A stretch of DNA of 13,089 bases from a bacterium (lineage in GTDB: Bacteria > JALSQH01): the NCBI GenBank assembly GCA_027004335.1, contig JALTID010000017.1, positions 1 to 13,089 on the forward strand, read 5' to 3'. The notes under the pieces are model-generated. The model was not told the origin of the DNA, made no database searches, and saw only the letters and a list, made by a program, of their open reading frames with translations. Shown piece by piece: positions 6,063-12,683 of this stretch (positions are counted from its first letter, which is position 1; every line of letters begins with the position of its first letter). The position numbers and the translations under genes are program-made.

Positions 6063-7808
6063 ATGGGTAAAATTGTAGGAATTGACTTGGGAACAACAAA
6101 TTCTGCTGTTGCAATTGTGGAAAATGGCAGACCAAAGGTGATTCCCAGCCCCCAGGGAGATCCTGTAGTACCTTCAATGATTGCCTATGACAACAAAGGC
6201 CATCGCCTTGTGGGACATGCTGCCAAAAGGCAAATGGTTATAAATCCCAGAGACACTGTTCTAGGTGCCAAGAGGTTGATGGGAAGACACTACACTTCAA
6301 ATGTTGTGAAGAAGGCAAAATTAAAATTTATGTATGATATTGTGGAAGGTCCCAGAAACGAAGCAGCAATAAGAGTCGCGGATTCCGTTCTTGATCTTAC
6401 TGATGTTTCAGCACTAATCCTTGAAGAATTGAAAGAAACTGCACAGGATTATCTTGAGAAAGAGGTCGATAGAGCTGTAATTACAGTTCCAGCTTATTTT
6501 AATGAAAAACAGAGAGAAGCTGTGAGAATCGCAGGAGAAAAGGCGGGACTAAATGTCCTAAGAATAATAAACGAGCCCACGGCTGCAGCTCTTGCCTATG
6601 GGTGGGGCAAAAAACTCAATGAAAAAGTTCTGGTGTACGACCTGGGTGGAGGAACATTTGATGTTTCAATCCTTGAGCTCTACGAAGAGGTTTACGAGGT
6701 TATAGCAATAGGTGGAGACTCCTTTTTAGGTGGAATGGATTTTGATCAGCGAATTGCAGAATATTTAGTTCTGGAGTTTAAAAAACAGACGGGTATCGAT
6801 CTTAATAGCGACACCATTGCTATGCAAAGACTGAGGGATGCTGCAGAGAGAGCCAAAAAGGATCTTTCTTCTCTGAAAGAAACGAGAGTTACTCTTCCTT
6901 TTATTACTGCAGATGAGAATGGAAAGCCGCTAAATTTAGAAATAGCTCTTACGAGAGAGAAAGTGGAAAAATTAACCTTGGACCTTATTAAAAGGACATT
7001 GAAAATAGTGCAACAAACCCTTGATGAAGTAAATCTCAAGCCTTCAGACCTAAGCGAAATTCTACTGGTGGGGGGACAAACCCGGATGCCCATTATTTCA
7101 AAGGCAATAAATGATTTTTTTGGAAAACCCCCTCAGAAGGGAGTTCATCCAGATGAAGTAGTTGCCATTGGAGCTGCAATTCTTGCCGATGCATTGGAAA
7201 AAGGTGATTCGCCTCTGGTCTTCGTTGATGTTCTACCGGTTTCAATTGGAATTGGACTCACGAGGGGAAAATTCAAGAGATTGATAAAGAAAAACACAAA
7301 GGTTCCTGCGGAGATTAAACAGGTTTTCAAGACAGTGAGAAATAACCAGCCTGCTGTAAAGGTAAAAATCTACCAGGGAGAGAGTGAAAAAGTGAGTGAA
7401 AATGAGTTCATTGGAGAATTTATCTTCCCCAATATAAGAAAGGCACCTGCAGGTCAGGTTAAAATTGAAATAACTTTCAAGCTTGACGAAGAAAGTATTC
7501 TCCATGTCTCCGCTGCAGATGTTGATACGGGGCAATCTGTAAATGCAGTTTTCAAAACTAATGGCCTTGTAAGAAAAGAAACTTACAGATCCGATAAGAT
7601 GTTTAAAAAGGAAAAAATCAGGCCTATGAGAAAAAAAGTGGAAAGCGCAGCGGAACAGCCAAAGCCTCTCACCAATGAAAGAAAAGAAGAAAAACCTCCT
7701 GAAAAATTTGAACCAGACCTCGGGCCAGCTACACACAAAACACCATCAAAGCCCCAGGAGGAGAAAAAGGGATTCTTCAAAAGAATCTTATCAATTTTCA
7801 AAAAATAA
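6063..7808 (+). CDS. Lidless DnaK/Hsp70-family protein with basic C-terminal tail
   Basis: This ATP-dependent chaperone homologue has 581 residues; DnaK is usually near 610-640. The nucleotide-binding domain is intact: GIDLGTTNS at 6-14, GAKRLMGR with Lys70, NEPTAAALAYG at 170-180, DLGGGTFDVS at 193-202 with the catalytic-type Thr198, and VGGQTRMP at 336-343. The interdomain linker is SPLVFVDVLP (383-392), close to DnaK's VLLLDV. The beta substrate-binding domain spans about 393-505, with VFKTVRNNQPAVKVKIYQGE and ILHVSAAD clearly conserved. After that the alpha-helical lid is missing. It is replaced by about 60 Lys-, Glu- and Pro-rich residues, probably disordered, and a terminal basic amphipathic segment GFFKRILSIFKK (570-581). 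No grpE or dnaJ is adjacent. It is probably a specialised Hsp70, perhaps membrane- or partner-attached by the tail. It is transcribed alone from a close promoter. Confidence 0.93.
   Translation: MGKIVGIDLGTTNSAVAIVENGRPKVIPSPQGDPVVPSMIAYDNKGHRLVGHAAKRQMVINPRDTVLGAKRLMGRHYTSNVVKKAKLKFMYDIVEGPRNEAAIRVADSVLDLTDVSALILEELKETAQDYLEKEVDRAVITVPAYFNEKQREAVRIAGEKAGLNVLRIINEPTAAALAYGWGKKLNEKVLVYDLGGGTFDVSILELYEEVYEVIAIGGDSFLGGMDFDQRIAEYLVLEFKKQTGIDLNSDTIAMQRLRDAAERAKKDLSSLKETRVTLPFITADENGKPLNLEIALTREKVEKLTLDLIKRTLKIVQQTLDEVNLKPSDLSEILLVGGQTRMPIISKAINDFFGKPPQKGVHPDEVVAIGAAILADALEKGDSPLVFVDVLPVSIGIGLTRGKFKRLIKKNTKVPAEIKQVFKTVRNNQPAVKVKIYQGESEKVSENEFIGEFIFPNIRKAPAGQVKIEITFKLDEESILHVSAADVDTGQSVNAVFKTNGLVRKETYRSDKMFKKEKIRPMRKKVESAAEQPKPLTNERKEEKPPEKFEPDLGPATHKTPSKPQEEKKGFFKRILSIFKK
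7764..7787 (-). terminator. Intrinsic terminator of the 147-residue gene, inside the DnaK-like gene
   Basis: On the minus strand GATTCTT (7787-7781) pairs perfectly with AAGAATC (7777-7771) across a three-base loop, followed by CC and five T (7768-7764). It begins about ten bases after the stop of the 147-residue gene. The same DNA encodes GFFKRI in the tail of the DnaK-like protein. On the plus strand no T-run follows the stem. Confidence 0.55.
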
Positions 7809-8241
7809 TTCTTAAACCAAATAACTTCGCCAGTCTGATCTTTTCCATAATAGGATAGTATGGATAAAAATCAAGCCTTTCTTCAATGAGGGATCTTAAA
7901 ATTGTTATGCTTCCAAGTCCCACTGAAGTCATTGTTACATGGTCAGTTTTTACTACAATATCTCCTTCCTTAATATCATCGTAATCATACTGGAATTCGT
8001 AATTATCCTTTCCAAGTTTTACAATAAAAGGAGGAGCACCTTCAAGATCAGTTGGTAAAAAAACAATTCTTCTTTTAGAATACTTTTTCAAAAATTTTCT
8101 CAGGAGTCTTGAAAGCCTTCTATTTTTACCTGAATAAATCTCTTGAAGTCTATCCTTTAGATAGAGATTTATGGCATCCTCATAAAATGTGATATAATCT
8201 ATTTTAAGCTCATGGGTTTTAACAAATTCAGAAAGTTTCAT
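7798..8241 (-). CDS. Uncharacterised basic 147-residue protein
   Basis: I do not recognise this protein. It has no signal peptide or membrane segment. Residues 1-35 look helical, 38-58 form a strongly basic stretch rich in Lys and Arg, and 59-120 look like alternating strands and turns (RIVFLPTDLEG, PFIVKLGKDNYEFQYDY, EGDIVVKTDHVT). The start is well fixed: an in-frame TAG lies six bases before ATG 8241, and no later start keeps the N-terminus. There is no Shine-Dalgarno site. The stop lies within the last codons of the DnaK-like gene (11-base overlap, convergent), and the first ten codons lie opposite the first ten codons of the SpoIID gene (30-base overlap, divergent). A terminator-like hairpin follows. 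Amino-acid composition and coherent segments favour a real gene over chance, and its neighbours suggest nothing certain about function. Confidence 0.7.
   Translation of the reverse strand: MKLSEFVKTHELKIDYITFYEDAINLYLKDRLQEIYSGKNRRLSRLLRKFLKKYSKRRIVFLPTDLEGAPPFIVKLGKDNYEFQYDYDDIKEGDIVVKTDHVTMTSVGLGSITILRSLIEERLDFYPYYPIMEKIRLAKLFGLRIIF
8190..8198 (+). promoter_or_regulatory. Extended -10 promoter of the SpoIID-type gene
   Basis: TGATATAAT is a perfect extended -10 (TGn-TATAAT). No good -35 is visible, as is common for extended -10 promoters. The ATG at 8212 is 13 bases later, so the leader would be about seven bases with no Shine-Dalgarno site. The element lies inside the coding sequence of the minus-strand 147-residue gene. 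Confidence 0.6.
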
Positions 8242-9795
8242 ATTCTAAATTTTATTTTTTTGCTGCTTATCCGCAACTCTTTTTTACATGCTGATTCTGT
8301 TTTCATAGAAAGAGCAAGGAATTTAGTCTTAAAAGGTAATTTCACCGGAGCCATATCCTATCTAAAGAGCTGGGAGAAAGTTAAACTTTCTCCGGCTGAT
8401 AAAGCTTCCCTCTACATTGAAGAGGGTAAGATATATCTTTACTATCTTCATTTCTCTTATGAGGCGGTCTATTCTTTTCAGAATGCTTTAAAATACGCCA
8501 CTCCATATTCAAAAGAATATCTTCACGCATTTTTCGGATTATCACAGGCATATACAAAAGAGGGGAAGAAGAAAAAGGCTATGAGTATCCTCAAAAATCT
8601 CAAAAAGTTTTACTCAGGCAGACCAGAAATGGCCTCAATTGAATATATGATAAAGGAAATCAAAAGAATTAAGCACCCATACCGCCAGAAAGTCCCCAGA
8701 AAAGAAAAAAGGGTGAAAAAACTTAAAAGAATCCTTCCCGCCAATGTGATGATAAAAGTAAAAATCGGCAATGGAAGTCTCTGGAAAGACTTTGTGCCTT
8801 ATGAACAAGAAAAAATTAGAATATATTTACCGGGTGGTGTATCTTCCGAAATGAAATGGGGGGAAAAAATAAACCCTGCTGACTTTCCCATGGGGACCAC
8901 CATTACCATTTCATCTACTTCAGAAGTAGTTTATTTTAAAAAAAATCCTTACAGGGGAATCCTGATTCTTTTTCATAAACACTCTGCCTACTGGGAGGTG
9001 ATTAACTTCCTTCCCATAGAAGATTATCTAAAAGGGGTCTTACCATGGGAAATCAGTCCATGCTGGCCAATGGAAACTCTTGAAGCTCAAGCTGTGGCAG
9101 CAAGGACCTACGCCCTTTACCACTTTTTTCAAAAAAATGAATATGATCTTGAATCAACTATTGTTTCCCAGGTATACAAGGGAATGAAAATAGAAAATCC
9201 AAGAACCAATCAGGCTATTCTCAAAACTAGAGGAGAAATCTTGACATACAATGAACTTCCAATACTTGCCTATTTTCACTCCTGTGATGGAGGAATAAAA
9301 GAAATTCCCAAAAATGTATGGGGAGTAGAATTTCCATATTTCCGCAGAGGAATTGATCCATGGTGTATGAGACATCCTCAAAAGTGGAAAAGTGTCATCT
9401 CCTTGAAAGAGATAAATAAAAAGGTCAGAAAATCATACCCTTTTATCAGAAAAATCTATTCCATTTCACTTCAAAAAGAAAATATGAGCGTGAGATATGT
9501 TCTTCTTCATACGACCGAAGGTGTGGTAAAGATAGGGGCAAATAATTTCAGATTGGCAATGGGTCCATCCATCATAAAAAGTGCGATTTTCTCAATCAAA
9601 AGGAGAAATAAAAGTTATATTTTTCGAGGCAGAGGATATGGCCATGGAGTAGGACTCAGCCAGTGGGGAGCTTATTATATGGCTGAAAAAGGCAAAAGTT
9701 ATAGAGAAATCCTCTCCTTTTACTATCCAGGTACAAAAATAACCACAATAAAAAAATTATTTGAAAGGTTATCAATCTCATCTTCTTTTCCTTGA
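8212..9795 (+). CDS. Secreted SpoIID/LytB-type protein with N-terminal TPR-like region
   Basis: This 527-residue exported protein should act on peptidoglycan. Characterised SpoIID cleaves glycan strands lacking stem peptides as a lytic transglycosylase. The signal peptide (MGFNKFRKF plus a hydrophobic core) probably ends after LHA near residue 27. Residues 30-155 form helical TPR-like repeats. A basic linker (about 157-175) leads to the SpoIID domain: EDYLKGVLPWEISPCWP with catalytic-type Glu280, QAVAARTYA at 293-301, FHSCDGG at 355-361 and a second Cys at 385, possibly a metal site as in some clostridial SpoIID. GRGYGHGVGLSQWGA at 473-487 and YYPGT close the domain. No sporulation genes are present, so a role in cell-wall remodelling or division is more likely. 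The start is ATG 8212 with no Shine-Dalgarno site, behind an extended -10. The stop overlaps the -35 of the next gene's promoter. Confidence 0.92.
   Translation: MGFNKFRKFHILNFIFLLLIRNSFLHADSVFIERARNLVLKGNFTGAISYLKSWEKVKLSPADKASLYIEEGKIYLYYLHFSYEAVYSFQNALKYATPYSKEYLHAFFGLSQAYTKEGKKKKAMSILKNLKKFYSGRPEMASIEYMIKEIKRIKHPYRQKVPRKEKRVKKLKRILPANVMIKVKIGNGSLWKDFVPYEQEKIRIYLPGGVSSEMKWGEKINPADFPMGTTITISSTSEVVYFKKNPYRGILILFHKHSAYWEVINFLPIEDYLKGVLPWEISPCWPMETLEAQAVAARTYALYHFFQKNEYDLESTIVSQVYKGMKIENPRTNQAILKTRGEILTYNELPILAYFHSCDGGIKEIPKNVWGVEFPYFRRGIDPWCMRHPQKWKSVISLKEINKKVRKSYPFIRKIYSISLQKENMSVRYVLLHTTEGVVKIGANNFRLAMGPSIIKSAIFSIKRRNKSYIFRGRGYGHGVGLSQWGAYYMAEKGKSYREILSFYYPGTKITTIKKLFERLSISSSFP
8249..8276 (-). 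promoter_or_regulatory. Candidate promoter of the 147-residue gene
   Basis: TTGCGG (8276-8271), a 16-base spacer and TAAAAT (8254-8249) on the minus strand, with ATG 8241 seven bases further on. This would give a leaderless transcript. It lies inside the first codons of the SpoIID-type gene. The -35 is poor, so this is tentative. Confidence 0.4.
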
Positions 9796-9821
9796 CAGAT
9801 AATCCCTTTTTACTGTATAGT
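9792..9821 (+). promoter_or_regulatory. Sigma-70-type promoter of the OmpA-family gene
   Basis: TTGACA (9792-9797), an 18-base spacer and TATAGT (9816-9821) precede the gene. Transcription would start near 9828, leaving a leader of about 28 bases with an AGGGGGA site (9844-9850) six bases before ATG 9857. The -35 overlaps the TGA of the upstream gene. This gene therefore has a normal leader, unlike the others with visible promoters here. Confidence 0.7.
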
Positions 9822-9856
9822 ATATAGGAGCTACAGATATAAAAGGGGGAAAAAGT

Positions 9857-12652
9857 ATGTATAGTTCATTTAAGATGGTAAAATTAATTTCCATATCGCT
9901 TCTTTTGCTTTTCCTTTTCAGTAACCAGGTTCCCGCCCAGGAAGGAGTAATATTAGGTACTGAGACACTCTCCACCGAAACAAATCCACCAGGGCCCGCT
10001 CTTCGACAACCTGCGGAGGAGGAATCTTCTGTAAAATTTTACAAAGGTGAAGCTCTCCCTTATTATATGGGATCCAATCTTTACGGTGATTTTGGAATAA
10101 TAAGAATACATTCAGCATATACTCCATATCCGGGATCTTTTTTCATAAATGGAAATTTAAGATTCTGGAGTCAAAAGGATTATCTTGGAGAAGGAATGTA
10201 TCATAAGAGACTTGAAACTTCCTCTGGTTTTGGGATAGCACTCACAAACTTTATCTATTTTTTCTTAAATGTTTTCAGCAGTTCCCATTATTACCAGAAT
10301 ACTCTTTTTTCCGGGAGCGTTCTTGAATCTTCAAGGCTTATTCAATCAAATGGTGATCTCCTCTGGGGACTAAAATTAGGCTATGATGCTCCTACAGTAT
10401 TTTCATTTGCCTTTATTCCCTATTTCAAACTCTATTCCAAAATTTCAGAAATCGGTCCTGATACAAAAACTTTTTCCTATGGGAGCCTATTAGCATTCAC
10501 CTTTGATCTATCCAGACAGGCACAACCAGTACCTCTCAGAATTCACCTTAATATAGGTTACTTTATGGATAACGCAGCAAAAATGGAGTTAGCAGGTTCA
10601 GAAAATATCAATAATGAAGCAGCACTGGGGATTCCCTATGATGACGATACAATAATCTGGGGAACTGGTTTTGAATTTCCCCAAAAATACTTTGAACTTT
10701 ACCTTGAATACACAACAGAGCAATATTTTAACCTGAACAAGTCAACTTATCCTGGTAGTTCCGAACTTAAACCTTCAAGAAGTTATTCCCAAAATCCCCA
10801 AAGGATAACTCCTGGCGTCAGATTCTTTCCATACAAGGGATCATATATAGATTTTGCAGTTGATCTCGGCTCCCCTCTTCTTGGATTTGGCAAGGGTTTT
10901 GATTACTTGGGTACAGGGAATAAAGAAGAGATAATGCCTAACTGGCAGTTTCTCGTTCAACTTGGTTATGCTTTTCAGCCTCCAAAGCCACAGCTTCCCA
11001 AAGAAGGTATGATCATTGGTACTGTTTATGATGCCGATTCAGGAAAGCCCATAGAGGGAGCAATCATCAGTTTTCCTGGAAGGAATCTTACAGCTCTTTA
11101 CTCAGATAAAAATGGTCACTTCTACTCATACAAGTTCCGAAAAGGTACTGTAGAAGTAAAAGCAGAGAAGAAAGGATATAAAACGGAAAGTAAGACTGCG
11201 ATAATCGTTCCACTTAGAAGAATCCCCATAGTATTCAGGCTCAAACCTTCTATTAAGACAGGGAATTTAATAGTGAAAGTTTATTCACCTTCAGGTAAGC
11301 CGCTTTTTGCTACTCTGAACCTTACCAAGCCAGGAGGGGAAGAAATAGCAAAACAGACCACTGAACCGCAGACAGGAGCAGCTTCCTTCACTCTTGTTGA
11401 AGGAGAATATTATGGAACAGTTAAATCTGAAGGAATGGTGCCGGTCAAAGCGAAGTTCAAAGTAGTAAGAAGAAAGACAAAAGTCTATAGAGTGGTACTC
11501 AAACCTGCAATGGGTAACATCGCTGGAAAAGTAACCAATGAAAACAGAGAAGGGATCCCTGCTGTAGTATTCTTCACTGGTAAGAAAAATCTAAGAATTT
11601 CTAGTGACCCATTAACTGGTAACTACTCAACCAAGCTTCCCGCAGGGCGGTACACCATAAGAGCAGAAAGTAGAGGTTATGGAGCTTACTCAGCAACAGT
11701 TACAATTCCTGCAGGCAAATCTATTGTGCTCAATATTATTCTGAAGAAAATCAAATCTGCTGGTACCGTTGCAGGTACAGTGACTTCCATCAATGGTAAG
11801 CCCCTGGCAGGAGTGGTGCAATTTACTGGTCCTGTAACTCAGAGAGCTCCTACCGATCCATCAACAGGTACATACAAGATTCAACTTCCTGCAGGCACAT
11901 ATCAGGCAATGGCTGTAGTTTCGGGGTTTAAACCGAAAACTCAGCAAGTAGTTGTGGAGGTCGGGAAAACCACTCCATCTAACTTCGTGCTTGAACCTGC
12001 CCAGACGGTTGGAATAATAAAAGGAACGGTTTACGGGCTTGTTAAAAATAAGAAGAAACCTATCCAGGCAGTAATCACATTTCCAGGTGAAACCATATCA
12101 AACATAACTTCCGATCCAGACACAGGCCAATTCGTTGCAAAAGTTCCTGCCAAGAAACTGCAGGTAAAAGCTGGTGCCATGAACTTCAAGTCTCGGATCA
12201 AAGAGGTAGAAGTAAAACCTGGACAAACTGTGGAAGTAACATTCGTACTGCAACCCTATAAGTTAATCAAAGTAACCAAGAAGAAAATTGTAATTAAACA
12301 GAAAATATACTTCCAGACGGCTAAAGCAATAATCAGACCTCGGTCATTTCCTGTTCTGGATGAAATCGTGCAGGTGCTGAAAGATAATTCCTGGATCAGA
12401 CTGAGAATTGAGGGGCATACTGATAGTGTTGGTCCCGCTGAATATAATTTAAGACTTTCTCAGAAAAGGGCTAATGCTGTCAGGAATTATCTGATTGCAC
12501 ATGGTATTGATCCATCAAGACTGGAGGCAGTAGGTTATGGTGAGTCCAGACCCATTGCTCCAAATACCACACCTGAGGGTAGAGCAAAAAATAGAAGAGT
12601 TGAATTTGTAATAATTTCCCACAGCTTTGAAGAAACAGTTCCACAGAAATAA
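9857..12652 (+). CDS. Outer-membrane beta-barrel/OmpA-family protein with five regulatory-like domains
   Basis: This 931-residue protein probably tethers the outer membrane to peptidoglycan. A signal peptide ends near VPAQ (residues 25-28). Residues about 50-375 have alternating, aromatic-rich strands typical of an outer-membrane beta-barrel (for example FGIALTNFIYFFLNVF). Five tandem domains of 82-85 residues follow (starting near 384, 469, 553, 635 and 719), each with a GxVxG...GxPxxGAxxxF-like start and a YxxxxPxGxYxxxxxxxGY-like middle, as in carboxypeptidase-regulatory or PEGA-type folds. Residues about 810-925 are an OmpA domain with YFQTAKA, EGHTDSVG and NLRLSQKRANAVRNYL, the last containing the Asp and Arg that bind diaminopimelate. 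The start is ATG 9857, with a strong AGGGGGA site; ATG 9875 is less well placed. It follows the SpoIID-type gene by 61 bases but has its own promoter. Confidence 0.93.
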   Translation: MYSSFKMVKLISISLLLLFLFSNQVPAQEGVILGTETLSTETNPPGPALRQPAEEESSVKFYKGEALPYYMGSNLYGDFGIIRIHSAYTPYPGSFFINGNLRFWSQKDYLGEGMYHKRLETSSGFGIALTNFIYFFLNVFSSSHYYQNTLFSGSVLESSRLIQSNGDLLWGLKLGYDAPTVFSFAFIPYFKLYSKISEIGPDTKTFSYGSLLAFTFDLSRQAQPVPLRIHLNIGYFMDNAAKMELAGSENINNEAALGIPYDDDTIIWGTGFEFPQKYFELYLEYTTEQYFNLNKSTYPGSSELKPSRSYSQNPQRITPGVRFFPYKGSYIDFAVDLGSPLLGFGKGFDYLGTGNKEEIMPNWQFLVQLGYAFQPPKPQLPKEGMIIGTVYDADSGKPIEGAIISFPGRNLTALYSDKNGHFYSYKFRKGTVEVKAEKKGYKTESKTAIIVPLRRIPIVFRLKPSIKTGNLIVKVYSPSGKPLFATLNLTKPGGEEIAKQTTEPQTGAASFTLVEGEYYGTVKSEGMVPVKAKFKVVRRKTKVYRVVLKPAMGNIAGKVTNENREGIPAVVFFTGKKNLRISSDPLTGNYSTKLPAGRYTIRAESRGYGAYSATVTIPAGKSIVLNIILKKIKSAGTVAGTVTSINGKPLAGVVQFTGPVTQRAPTDPSTGTYKIQLPAGTYQAMAVVSGFKPKTQQVVVEVGKTTPSNFVLEPAQTVGIIKGTVYGLVKNKKKPIQAVITFPGETISNITSDPDTGQFVAKVPAKKLQVKAGAMNFKSRIKEVEVKPGQTVEVTFVLQPYKLIKVTKKKIVIKQKIYFQTAKAIIRPRSFPVLDEIVQVLKDNSWIRLRIEGHTDSVGPAEYNLRLSQKRANAVRNYLIAHGIDPSRLEAVGYGESRPIAPNTTPEGRAKNRRVEFVIISHSFEETVPQK
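11006..12270 (+). repeat. Five tandem carboxypeptidase-regulatory-like domain repeats
   Basis: Units begin at about 11006, 11261, 11513, 11759 and 12011, each about 246-260 bases. They share protein-level features: a Gly-x-Val-x-Gly strand opening, a Pro-rich hinge, an xDPxTGxYxxxLPAGxY-like centre in units three to five, and a final (V/I)xxxLxP strand. The DNA of the units is diverged, so they are old duplications rather than recent ones. Unit two is the least typical. Confidence 0.75.
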
Positions 12653-12655
12653 ATT

Positions 12656-12680
12656 AAGGGGGACCTGTTCCCCCTTCTTT
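12656..12680 (+). terminator. Candidate terminator hairpin between the OmpA-family gene and coaE
   Basis: AAGGGGGA (12656-12663) pairs perfectly with TCCCCCTT (12669-12676) across the loop CCTGT, three bases after the OmpA stop. The stem is strong but is followed only by CTTT, a weak T-run. It may terminate partly and let some transcription reach coaE, which starts four bases beyond. Confidence 0.5.
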
Positions 12681-12683
12681 ACT

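Noticed and set aside
6746-7801. Minus-strand open frames opposite the DnaK-like gene (61-164 residues)
   Set aside because: They are antisense to strongly conserved Hsp70 motifs and lack start signals; the long one at 7242-7736 is only a consequence of the Lys/Glu-rich sense codons.
9154-10127. Minus-strand frames at 9154-9381, 9778-9975 and 9918-10127
   Set aside because: They overlap well-supported genes or the promoter of the OmpA-family gene and encode nothing recognisable.
12653-12683. GGGGGA at 12658-12663 as the ribosome site of coaE
   Set aside because: It lies about 20 bases before the ATG, too far for normal use, and it is locked in the hairpin.
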